Below are positions 43,113 through 53,600 of a DNA stretch of 64,000 bases, in pieces. This DNA is from Lunularia cruciata (taxonomy: Eukaryota; Streptophyta; Marchantiopsida; Lunulariales; Lunulariaceae), in assembly GCA_948567375.1 (NCBI GenBank), contig OX419756.1:26054333-26118332 (forward strand). The letters run 5' to 3'. Position numbers and translations under genes: made by a program. The notes under the pieces were generated by a model that was not told the DNA's origin, ran no database searches, and was given only the letters and a program-made list of their open reading frames with translations. Each line of letters starts with the position of its first letter. Position 1 is the first letter of the stretch.

Positions 43113-45027
43113 AAGATGCAACGTCCTCGTTGTGCAATTGTTGCTCAAATGCTTGCACCAACACCGGTGCATGTGCCAAATTGGCAGCGGGTTCCCAAGT
43201 AGCTTCATAGAGAGGGTAACCTTTCCATTGTACTAGATATTCCACCCGCGGATGGCGAGTACCACGCATGCGCTTTTGGAGAATCCGCTCTACTTCATAT
43301 TCCTCTGTGCCATCAATGACTGTCGGACAAGGTCGAATGTCCTGTGTGGAAGTACCTTGGCCTGATCGGGGAGCGTATCTGCATAATAGGGAGACATGGA
43401 ACACTGGATGGATCTTCATGTGTGGTGGTAGGTCAAGATGATAGGCCACAGCGCCGATGCGACGAAGAATCGAGAAAGGCCCAATAAAACGAGGTCTGAG
43501 CTTACGAGATCCAACTAATGTGAGGTTGGTTGTCAATAGCCACACTTGATCCCCAACATTGAACTCCATGTGCCTACGGTGTGCATCAGCATACTGCTTT
43601 TGTCGATTTTGCGCAATCTGTAACCTGTGCTTGGCACTCTCCACACCTTGTTGGATTCTAGAAACAAATGTGTTGACTGCATCAACCTTGGTAGTCACTG
43701 GACAGATCTTCATCAAGCTAGAAGGTGTGAAGGGATGCTCACCATACATGAGGAAGAATGGAGTGACCTGGGTGGAGGCATTCACTGAATTGTTGTAAGC
43801 AAATTCCACCAACGGTAGTAGGGTGTCCCACCTCTCTTGCTCTTCTAAGGTGAAGCCGCGTAACATGTCTTCAATCGTGCAATTAGCCCGCTCTGTTTGG
43901 CCATCTATTTGTGGGTGGTAAGCTGTAGACATGGCCAACTTGGTTTTGAAGAAACCAAAGAGTGTTTGCCAAAACAAACTGGTGAATTGGGTGCCTCTAT
44001 CGGTGATGAGTACTCTAGACAAGCCATGGTGAGCAAAGACTGCATCTAAGTATAGTTGAGCTAGTTGTGGAGCGGTCACCTCCTTGGTGGTAGGGCGTAC
44101 ATGAATCATTTTGCTGAGCCGGTCCACAAAGACCACAATGGAGTCAAACCCTGAGGTGGTCTTGGGTAATTCACAGACAAGATCCATACTCACTTGTTCC
44201 CAACGTTGGGTAGAAGTGGGAAGAGGTTGAAGGAGCCCTGCAGGAGCTTGATTAGAAGCTTTGTTCTGTTGACAAAGTAGGCAACTATGCACATAGTCCA
44301 TCACGTCGTTGCTCATCTTGGGCCAATAGTAATGGCGCTTGACTGCCTCCAAGGTCTTGTCCACTCCGACATGAGCTGCAATGGCCGAATCATGACATTC
44401 CGCTAGAATGGTGGTGCGTAATTCTGGGACATTTGGGATCCACAATTGGCCCTCTCGAAAGGTGAGTCCTTGGGTGCTGGTGACACCTTTGGACACTTGC
44501 GCTTCTACAATCTGTGGGTCAGTTTTTGTAGCAGCTAGAATCTCTTGCCAGAATTCAGGGTTAATCTTAACCTCTACCTCCAAGTTGTTGGCCATTGGCA
44601 TGCGGGTGAACGCATCTGCAAGTTGCTTCTTACCTTCCACGTAGGTGATTGTCATGTTGAAGCGTTGTCGCCACTCTGCCCACCGAATTTGGCGACGAGA
44701 TAGATCCTTTTGCGTCTCGAGGTAGACTAGAGGTTTGTGGTCGGTCTCTACTACAAATGCCTTCTCGCCCAGGTAGTGCTTCCAATGCTTGGTTGCTAGA
44801 ACAATGGCCAACTCTTCTTGTTCTATGGTGTGGTAGTTGCGCTCTGCCGGTAACAACTTTCGAGAGAAATATGCAATTGGATGCCATCCGTCATGCCACT
44901 CTTGTTGTAGGACTGCTCCTATTGCTACGCCTGATGCATCCGTAGCCAACTTGATTGGACGTTTTGGGTCATACCACTTCAAGATTGGTGCATGTAGCAA
45001 GGCGGCCTTCAATTCTTGAAAGGCCAA
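43111..45027 (-). CDS. Chromovirus pol: RNase H, integrase and chromodomain
   Basis: 638 codons. RNase H: LATDASGVAIGAVLQQ, FVVETDHKPL and YVEGKKQLADAFTR. Integrase: zinc motif HDSAIAAHVGVDKTLEAVKR...YYW...CLLCQ, core SMDLVCELP, LITDRGTQFTS and DGQTERANCTIEDMLRGF (D, D, E), then a GPY/F-like domain (RPRFIGPFSILRRIG). Residues of about 575-630 are a chromodomain (EYEVERIL, VEYLVQWKGYPLYEATWEP, NL) that probably steers integration to histone-marked chromatin, as known for chromoviruses. It is cut from RT by one TAG at about 45040. Otherwise it is open to its stop. Confidence 0.93.
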   Translation of the reverse strand: MAFQELKAALLHAPILKWYDPKRPIKLATDASGVAIGAVLQQEWHDGWHPIAYFSRKLLPAERNYHTIEQEELAIVLATKHWKHYLGEKAFVVETDHKPLVYLETQKDLSRRQIRWAEWRQRFNMTITYVEGKKQLADAFTRMPMANNLEVEVKINPEFWQEILAATKTDPQIVEAQVSKGVTSTQGLTFREGQLWIPNVPELRTTILAECHDSAIAAHVGVDKTLEAVKRHYYWPKMSNDVMDYVHSCLLCQQNKASNQAPAGLLQPLPTSTQRWEQVSMDLVCELPKTTSGFDSIVVFVDRLSKMIHVRPTTKEVTAPQLAQLYLDAVFAHHGLSRVLITDRGTQFTSLFWQTLFGFFKTKLAMSTAYHPQIDGQTERANCTIEDMLRGFTLEEQERWDTLLPLVEFAYNNSVNASTQVTPFFLMYGEHPFTPSSLMKICPVTTKVDAVNTFVSRIQQGVESAKHRLQIAQNRQKQYADAHRRHMEFNVGDQVWLLTTNLTLVGSRKLRPRFIGPFSILRRIGAVAYHLDLPPHMKIHPVFHVSLLCRYAPRSGQGTSTQDIRPCPTVIDGTEEYEVERILQKRMRGTRHPRVEYLVQWKGYPLYEATWEPAANLAHAPVLVQAFEQQLHNEDVAS

Positions 45028-45042
45028 CTCTTGTGCAGTTCC

Positions 45043-45720
45043 CTATGTCCACTTCTTCCCCTTGCCAAGTAGTGCCGTTAAAGGCTGTGCAACCTTGGAG
45101 AAGTCCTTGACAAATCTACGATAGAATCCCGTCAACCCCAAGAAGCTCTTAAGTTGAGTCTGATCTTTTGGGGCACTCCATTTTTGAATGACCTCTATTT
45201 TATCTGTCAATACTTGAATGCCCTCTACACTTACTCTATGCCCTAAGTAGTCTACTTCAGACTTGCCAAACTCACACTTTGAGATTTTGGCGTACAACTG
45301 ATTCTGTCTTAGAATCTGGAGGACCTCTCGTAGATGTTGTTTGTGTTCTGTCATCGTGCTACTATATACTAAGATATCATCCAAGAAGACGATAACAGAC
45401 TTATCCAAGTATGGACGAAGTATGTCATTCATTAGGCTCATGAAAGTGGCAGGCGCATTGGTGAGGCCAAAAGGCATCACAAGATACTCAAAGTGGCCAT
45501 ACCTGGTTCGAAAGGCAGTTTTGTACACATCCTCCTCTGCAATTCGGATTTGATTGTAACCGCTCCGCAAGTCCAGTTTGGTGAAGTATCTTGCTCCATG
45601 AAGTTGATCAAACAGGTCATCCATGCGAGGTAAGGGGTATTTGTTCTTCACTGTTTGCTGATTGAGACCCCGATAGTCAATGCACATGCGCATTGTACCA
45701 TCCTTCTTCTTCACAAACAA
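45043..45720 (-). CDS. Chromovirus reverse transcriptase
   Basis: 225 codons with the full Ty3/Gypsy RT set: [60 protein letters not shown] and the catalytic [10 protein letters not shown], then [16 protein letters not shown]. It is preceded at 45954-45766 by the protease-RT linker (PSGLPPKRQVDHKIETLPG and LSPHELEECKTQIEEML), separated by a stop at about 45764. The copy is close to coding competence. Confidence 0.92.
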   Translation of the reverse strand: MFVKKKDGTMRMCIDYRGLNQQTVKNKYPLPRMDDLFDQLHGARYFTKLDLRSGYNQIRIAEEDVYKTAFRTRYGHFEYLVMPFGLTNAPATFMSLMNDILRPYLDKSVIVFLDDILVYSSTMTEHKQHLREVLQILRQNQLYAKISKCEFGKSEVDYLGHRVSVEGIQVLTDKIEVIQKWSAPKDQTQLKSFLGLTGFYRRFVKDFSKVAQPLTALLGKGKKWT

Positions 45721-46250
45721 GACAGGGGCCCCATATGGTGATACGCTAGGTTGGATGAACCCTTTCTATAGCATCTCCTCAATTTGAGTCTTACACTCCT
45801 CCAACTCATGAGGTGATAGGCGATATGGGGCCTTACAAGGAGGTGTCTTCCCCGGGAGTGTCTCTATTTTGTGATCTACTTGCCTTTTAGGTGGTAATCC
45901 TGAGGGTAGATCATCAGGAAAGACATCTTGAAACTCATCCACCACATCCTTCAATTTCTCAGGAATTTGTCCAACGAGTTGTGCACTCTGGACTTCTCTT
46001 ATTAGACCCAGAAAACATCTATCGGTCTTACAGACAGTTGTCGTCCCTACGACATATAGAGGCAGTTTCTACCTGTGTGATTTTTCTTTAACCCCAATGA
46101 TTGACCATTGGTGGGTTCTCACTACTTTCTTCCTCCAATCCACCATTGGGTTGTACTGCTCCATCCATGGCATGCCTAAAATTGCATCATAATGGGCTAA
46201 CTGTATCACTCGCCACTCAATTGCTTCCTGATATTCTCCTACAGAGAGGG

Positions 46251-47299
46251 TTACCCGTCTAGGTAATGATCAATCCTCTCCGTTTGCCCATTTGGTAACT
46301 CTACTTCTTCACTTCCATCTCTCTCTAGATCCATTCCCAATCTGATTGCAACAAAGCGAGACAAGAAATTCTCTGTTGCTCCCGGATCTATTAATACTCT
46401 CACTTGATTACTTTCTAGGATTCCATTCACAACAATCAATTGTGAGGTTGCCTTTCTGGATCTTTGTGCATTATTCTTCTTCCTTCCCTCGCTTCTCTGC
46501 TTCCTTATTGAGCCAGTAAGGCCGCGAGGTACATTTACTGGCAATCTTCGTTTTTCAAAGTGGTTTCCACCTCCTCCTCTTCAATGTGCCTCTCCATGTT
46601 GTTCAAAGATTGCCTGTACAAAGGCCAAGGGCCTCTAGGGAAACGAGTGCGACAATTGGTAGATATGTGCCCAATACGGCCACAATTGTAACAACGGTGT
46701 TGTTCTCCTCGAGTCCCTTCTCCTCGTGGAACTCCATCTCTTTGTTCTTCTACCCGTCCTCGCTCTCCTTGAAGCGGCCGTGCTCCTCGATCCTGGAATT
46801 GAAGGTTGCCCAATTCCATCGGTACTGGTCCACCCATGTGTGGCATTTCTGCCCGATAATGTTGAGGTGGAACTACTCCTTCACCTCCACCTAATGCTCC
46901 GGCTATTCTCTGCGCACAAGCAATGGCTTCAAATACCGTGTGAGGGTTTTGCACCATGACTTCTTGGCGAATCCGCTCTTTCAACCCTCGTTTGAAATTG
47001 TCGAGAGCCTCTGCTAGACTCATGTCGGTAATTGCGACTTGTAGATCCAGAAATGCCTCCACATACTCTTGTACGCTATTCTTTTGTCTCAATCCCCATA
47101 GTCGGGTTCGAGCCATCTGCACAGAATCCACCGATTGGAAATTCTTGAGCAGTCCTTCTTGCATTGCTGTCCATGTGACCTCCCTTCTCTCTGCCAGCAT
47201 GGATCGTTCCCAAGCATCATACCATGTGAGGGCTTTATCGGTCAAGTACCCACATGCAAACATGCCTGCAGCATGCTCTGTGATCTCTGTTGAGAACAA
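46251..47299 (-). CDS. Chromovirus gag and protease start
   Basis: Frame 47299-46535 (254 codons): capsid (YLTDKALTWYDAWE, FKRGLKERIRQEV) and one CCHC knuckle, CYNCGRIGHISTNC. Frame 46544-46251 overlaps it and carries the aspartic-protease motif as VRVLIDPGATENFLS. The active site is DPG rather than DTG or DSG, so either mutated or a variant. Stops split the protease from the RT linker. Upstream, 47300-47640 contains further gag N-terminal codons broken by stops. Confidence 0.85.
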
Positions 47300-47640
47300 T
47301 CAAAAATATCGATTCATTCTCGAGATCCAATTCTCCACTACTCCCATCGTACACTGCCCCTTGTAAGGCTCGATGTTGCAAGTCTTCTTCATCCGGAGTA
47401 GCAATGTGGCTTCATCGTTGATAGGGTTTGTAGGCACGGGTGCCCTCTCCAAGTACTTCAGTCGCAGGTACTGGGTTTTGAGACGGCTCTTCTTCTTGCA
47501 TGGCTTGATCGTTCCTGAGGATCTGCACTTGACTTTGCAATGTCTCCATGTTCATCTTAATCTCTCAAAATTCATTCAACATCCCTTGCATTCCTTGCAC
47601 CAGCTCTTGCAACTGCGGATCCATGGTGCCTGCAACACCC

Positions 47641-48214
47641 AATTGCTAACGTCTACTTCAATACAGGGTCAATATAATCACTTTGGAAGACGCACAAACT
47701 ATCAGAACTACCATTGGGACCTCTGAAGCTATCACTCGTTGATAATACTCCTCACCAAAATTCCTAACCACAAAATCTCTAAACATCAATTTTGGCCTCA
47801 CTACATAACGGATTTCTACTTGAGTGTTGAAAGGGAGAGGATTTGGGACATTCATATCCATATTATCATAATAGAATGTAGATCGTCAAATCCCACTCTC
47901 TGTCATATATCACCACAGGTAGAATCACCGGGTTTGGTGAGTTCATCACTCTGTCCATGAATTCCGCACCGAAGTGATAAACTAGCGATACTCTCATCTA
48001 CTCACGCTGGATGTACATAACCTTGATGTGGAATGGGTTTGAGAATGGAAAGCTAGGTGCAGGAAATTGTCCCCCCGGCGCATCCATCCCATCCGCTCTC
48101 TAAAGTCCTTCCTAAGTCTAGCGATTACTCTATGTTCTCCACCTCAAATTACTCAGTTTTAGTAGTTCGTGCTATTCCAAGAGGGGTGATCCACTCTCTT
48201 GGACTAGAACACTC
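47641..48214 (-). other. Chromovirus 5' leader
   Basis: Untranslated leader between the PBS and gag. I see no conserved protein or structured repeat. The minus-strand frame at 47861-47658 is not supported by any domain. Confidence 0.5.
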
Positions 48215-48226
48215 GCTCTGATACCA
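48215..48226 (-). promoter_or_regulatory. Primer binding site of the chromovirus
   Basis: On the minus strand TGGTATCAGAGC follows the 5' LTR after one base, the canonical initiator tRNA-Met PBS. Confidence 0.95.
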
Positions 48227-48227
48227 T

Positions 48228-48966
48228 TGTAATGCTCCGAGGACAAGAGAAGAGAGAAAACACAGATTGCACACTCAAACATTCGATCCCCAAGGGAGCA
48301 CCTTCTCTTTATTATATAGACAAAGAGGATCTCCTCCAAGGAAGCTCCACCATAGGATTAGGGACACAGATAGGTGACATGTCAGCAAGCTCCACCCTTG
48401 GATTACTGACTTGGATGGGTGACCTGTCTGATCTAGGTCCTATCTGGTTGGTCAAACGAGCTTTGACCGGAGGGAATCTTTAATGGAATCTTCCTGTAGG
48501 AATCTCAGAATCACATGAGTAAGGTACCGTTGGAAAGCTCTTGACGAGACAAACCAGGGGGAGGGAAGGCCAGCCTTTCCTCCATTGGGGGGGGGGGATC
48601 TGCACATTTTTGAGGCCTAATTCATCCGTTTAGGCCTCCGAAATTGCCTTCAAAGATTTCAGGCATATTTCGGTTCCTACTCTATTAGTAGAAGTCCCCT
48701 TTTGGTGATACCTCTTTCTGATCTGTTTAGTCCATCATGTGTAACATCCTTCCAGATGTTACCAAACCAATTCTCACCTTTAAATCATATGTCTAGCTAT
48801 TGGTTCTAAGGTTCTCAAGTCTATTTCGGTTTCTGCCTTATTAGTAGAAGTACTCTTTTGGTGATACTTCTATCTGATCTATTTTGACCATCATGTATAA
48901 CATCATTCTAGATGTTACCAAACCAAATTTCACATCTAGATCATATGGCTAACCCTTGGTATTACA
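48228..48966 (-). repeat. Chromovirus 5' LTR
   Basis: 739 bp, TGTAATACC...GCATTACA on the minus strand, near-identical to 42358-43097. It has the same pair of about 145-bp tandem units at its U3 end. Confidence 0.94.
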
Positions 48967-48971
48967 GACCA

Positions 48972-49197
48972 AGACCAAAATATCACCCATCCAAGCAAGT
49001 AATCTAAGGGTGGAGCTTGTTGACAGGTCACCTATCCATGTACCTAATTCTATGGTGGAGTTTCCTTGGAGGAGATCTTCCTTGGCTATATAATAAAGAG
49101 AAGGTGTTCCTTTAGGGCATTAGAGGATTGAGTGTGAAATTTATGTTTCCTCTCTTGTATCTCTCTTGAAGAGTTCTCTTGTCCTTGGAGTATTACA
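48972..49197 (+). repeat. Old solo LTR of the chromovirus family, fragment 3
   Basis: It ends GTCCTTGGAGTATTACA, matching the chromovirus LTR end (GTCCTCGGAGCATTACA on its own strand), and is followed by ATAAC, near-match to ATAAT before fragment 1. The three fragments sum to about 750 bp, one LTR length, with no internal region attached. Confidence 0.8.
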
Positions 49198-50681
49198 ATA
49201 ACCATGACATGCACTCCTATCGCTTGATCATCTTGGACAAAGTATAGATTTGCCCTGACACATGTCGTATGCAAAGCGTATGAATGCTCCATCCAAGTCA
49301 AGTATCCACTCTCTCATGCCATAGTAAACATTGTGTCCCTAATAGCATCATGGGTAGCTATAATCTATTCTCCAAAAGAACATAGTGTCAAGAACATAGT
49401 GTCAAATGATTCCTGTTGCTTCTAGTGTAGAACCACACTCACAAGTGAGTAATGAAGATGTAGAGGGGTGGATCAAGCCTAAGCAAAATCATCGTTATAG
49501 AGAAAATAACTTGTGCGAGTCAGACAACTCTAATGCCGGTTCGCACCTTTAGAATAGAGCGCTTCTACATGTTCCATGCTAAAGAATAGCACTTTGGTCA
49601 ATCTTTTGTTTCATAATCACATGCATACAATTAAGAAAATTAATATTTATTTCTTGTGCACGATTTTCCTAGAACGTGAAAAGCAAGTCCTAATTAAACA
49701 AAGCTTCCGCACCTTACTGACTTTGACCTTAATAGGCGCATCGACTTTGAGAATAGACAGATGGACCGTGACTGGTTCAACTCCACCGACTTCAATTCAA
49801 CGCTAAGGTGCTCCAAACCATACACGACAAAATAGAGCAGCTCGAGTACCTTAAACTTAGAGTAAAATACCACGGTTCGAGGGAGAATGCATATTGTTGA
49901 CAGTCGGTCGGCACTACCTTATTCTAGACACTGGAGTACGACCGAGCTTCCGAGAGAATGGCGCGTCTGACATTGTGGTGTTCCGCTAAATAGGGCCTAG
50001 ATCTGAACCATAGATTCCTTCGACCAAGATTCCTTATCAGCAAATGGGAAGGCCGTTACGCCGTCGGCAATTAATCTCTTCACGTTCAAGCAATAAAAAT
50101 GACCCGGTCCCAGACGCCAGATCTGCATCTGACGACCGAAATTCATGATTAACCCTGAGGTCTAATTAACTAGTGTTGATCTAGTTAGATAACCTCGTTT
50201 ACATCGGACGCTCGGACCGAGCGACAAGGACACGCGAAATATCCGATCTACTGGCAGGGTAAGAAGATGGCAGTTGAGGTAAAGCGAATCTTTGACAAAC
50301 GAACCAGAACAGGGTGAATATCAATGAGTTGCAGCACGTGGCCAGCATACAGGTCTAGGAGTGTACACTCTGGGGTGGAAAGTGGATGGTGAAATAGATT
50401 TTACTTTGCATAGACCTGTTCTCCTTCGCTCTCCATCTCCTGTGTGTTTGGAGATGACCGTCTGCTACTGAGACCACAGGGGCGCCACAGAGTGCGGAGG
50501 ATCTGGAACCAAATTATGATTTTGGGACCAGATCTACTGAGGAGCAAGAATCATACGAGTCCGTTTCGAGACGCCAATTCTAAGCAAGGCCTGAAAGAGA
50601 AATTTTGGTGAAGAATAGAGGCGAATTGCGAGGGCGAAGAAGGAGTAAGAAACAGAGGTGTTGGAGGAATTGATTAATTCC
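49198..50681. other. Intergenic DNA, promoter and 5' leader of the ABCA gene
   Basis: 49198-49560 has no recognisable domain in either strand. A tandem AAGAACATAGTGTC duplication sits near 49375-49402. From about 50400 to 50681 the DNA becomes purine-rich (GAAGAAGGAGTAAG) as expected of a 5' leader. No TATA box can be assigned with confidence. The ABCA start codon is at 50682. Confidence 0.45.
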
Positions 50682-53600
50682 ATGGCTTCTTCCAGAAGAA
50701 TTGGCTCTGGAGGTTACCAGGTTTTAGATGTGGAGGAAGATCTGGAAATTATGGATGATCCCAGAGGAGAAGATGGGGTGTTACACTGGGGTCAAGATGG
50801 AGGAACTGAATTATGTTCTGATTGGTCTCAAGATGGCGGTGCCAATGAATTCAGAGTGCCACCCCCTGCCAGTGGGAGGAAGCAGCTCGAAGCTATGCTG
50901 CAGCGTCAATGGCTTTTTAAGGTCAGGGGATGATGTTTTGGTTCAAAAAGCTCAAGTTTCTGATTTTTTGGATTAACTTTAGAGGCATTTAAATCGTCAA
51001 AGTTGTGACTCTGCAGGTTCTGTTGTGTAGATTGGGACTTGTCGGAGATTTCAGCTCGTGAGAGGTTTAATATACTGCAATTTGTTGTTCTGGTGCTGCA
51101 GAAGCGGGGTTCAAGTCAGACAATTATGGAGCTTATTAGTCCAATTTTGATGATCTCACTTCTAGTGCTGGGATGGTTTAAGTCCACGCCAGATCATTAT
51201 GATGCTGCCATATTCGCCAACGCTTCTTTACCTCTGTTTAATAATTTTAAGGATTCCTTCATGGATTCTCGAAATTTTATTCGTAATTGTCCTCCAGCTA
51301 CGCTCCTCGAGCAGGTACTACTCACAGCCGAAGGACTGTAAATAGAGAGCTTAGACATAATTTTTTTGTTTAGTTTTCTCTTTCCGTTCAAGTTCGCTTG
51401 CAATACTGAATCTGCTACCGTAAGTTCTACGTCTTGCTTGGTGTGTTGCTTGCAAGTGATGTGCTCAATCATGTGTTCAGCTCACTCCACAGATTGTTAT
51501 GGCCATATTACAATCTGTCAATCTGTCAACTCTGAGGGGACCAAAATAAGACTATAATCGACAGATTTCCTATCCAGAATAAGAAAACGAAAATGTGTCT
51601 AGCATTGGTCTAGCAAGTAGTTACTGTAATTGGTTCTCATTCAGTGGATGTCATGTTCTTGTCCGCCACAGTATTGGGTTAATTGGGGACTAATGACTCT
51701 GATCTTTATTGAAGATGGGGAGGTAATTGATGATTTTTACTGTCCGTGACAAGTGGGGAACTATGAGGTGAAGGGAGCGGAGACCTGGTGAGAATAAGGG
51801 AATCAAGGGACAGAATGAAGGAACTTACAGTCATTAGTGTAAAGTCTGTCCCCGTGACGTAGTTAGATTACACACTCCGCTTGAACAATGCTGATTGACC
51901 AATAATTTTCTGTATGTGAAGTTCCTCTGTTCACAGCAGCTTACCAATCTATAACATCTTAGAAATTTGAAGTTTAGGTTTAGGAAATTGCGGTTCTAGG
52001 GTCAGTCAACATTTTGCCATCTCAGGAATTAGGAATTAAGAGCTATGTCTTATGAATGATTTCTTATGCTGGCTTTGACTGCAGCAATTATCCATGAAAG
52101 AGTTGGAGCTGCTTGGTACAATCGTCAGAGGACAACTTCCCAAGCTCGGGGATCCAGTATCAAGTTTCAACTTGACAGCAGCAAATGCAACGTTTTTTGA
52201 TGATTTATTGAAAGCACAGCAGGATCCAACAGACATTGTTCTTACGCCAGAGCTAATGGTCCTGGCCCTGAAATGCGTGGACACAGCCCAAGAAATTATT
52301 AGGGCACTTGATCTCATAGACAAGTACAATGGGCCACTGCCAGTACCTTCTTTTGATACTTTTGTGTCGATTCACAAGCTTATCAAACAGGCCTTAGGTT
52401 TGACTTTTGCACTCTGTGCAATGGGATTTTTTTAAATAGTTCTTGGTTCAGGCAAGTGTGTTGTTTGTTCTATCAGCTTGCCTTCAGATGTTGCTTGTTA
52501 GGTGTTCATTGTGATGAAGGTCTGTTCTAGATATTCGTAAACTTTTACTGTGCCTGATTCTTTTCTGCATCTAGGCGACTTCTGATAGACCAAACGACTG
52601 CTTACACTCCTCGATAATGTTTGGCTTGCAGACTCACAAGACGGGAAATTTGACGATGTTGTAGCGCTTCAAAAGAAGTTTGGGAATGTCGTAAGTTCCA
52701 GTACTTGCCCCTAGACCAACGATCTAACGAGCTATGCGGCAGGAATCCCACCAATTTATTTTTCTCGCGTTGCATCTGGTCTAAAGTTTCTCAAGTCATC
52801 AAAGGGCTAATTATCTGATGTTTCCTTTCCAGCTTGGCAATCTTCTACAACTTGGACAAGTTACATTCACCCCAAACACACCTGAAGTTGCCAGTCTTGT
52901 AAACTACTTGATCTCAGAGCATGAGGTGGGATATTTTGCACTTACTCTGTACTTCCTTCTGACCAAGTAGCTAGATTCCGTTTCGGAGTTTTCCCTGAGT
53001 CCTCCTTGTTGCTGATACTGTTTTCCCTTCGCTGCAGTATTTCGGAGAGGTCTATGGAGGAACTTTTCCCACTGAAAAGGTAAATGAGCTTGATATCTTC
53101 TCTCCCTTTAGAGGACATGTTAAGGGACCTAAGTGTTAAGAAACGATAGGAAATTTTAGCTCTTTGGTGCCACCAGAGCTGTTGTTTTATTGTTTAGCAT
53201 TGTCGGCAGTGATAGAAACTAAGCATTTTCTGTCCTTGCTTTTGTGCAGGATGCCTTGGACTGGGCTTTGCGAGGAACTCAGGAGCCTCTCTGGGCGATA
53301 ATAGTCGTAGAAGACCTTGATGTTGCAGTGGGCAAAGTTGATTACACAATCCGTATGAACTATACCACAGTGCCTCGTACTTGGCGTACCGTGCACAAGC
53401 GCAGACACGGCATGATCGACAAATATAAGGATTACTACACTTCAGGTTTCCTCAGTTTGCAGGTATATGGATACCTTCGCTTTCATAGAGAGTTTCTTTA
53501 ACCTATGTCCTGCAGCTTTCGAATATATATAACCTCTGCCAGGGTTTAGGGGGAGCTGTCGGCTTTTTAATTGAGCATTGTCTCGTGATCAAGTCACTGT

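Larger units (their letters stand above)
42358..48966 (-). mobile_element. Chromovirus: Ty3/Gypsy element with chromodomain, nearly intact
   Basis: 6609 bp, minus strand, LTRs of 739-740 bp starting TGTAATACC and ending ATTACA, target duplication GACCA (42353-42357, 48967-48971). PBS for initiator tRNA-Met and a polypurine tract are in place. Gag with CCHC, protease, RT, RNase H, integrase and a terminal chromodomain are present. By eye the LTRs differ at roughly a dozen positions, so it is the youngest element here. Pol is interrupted by only a few stops. Confidence 0.95.
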
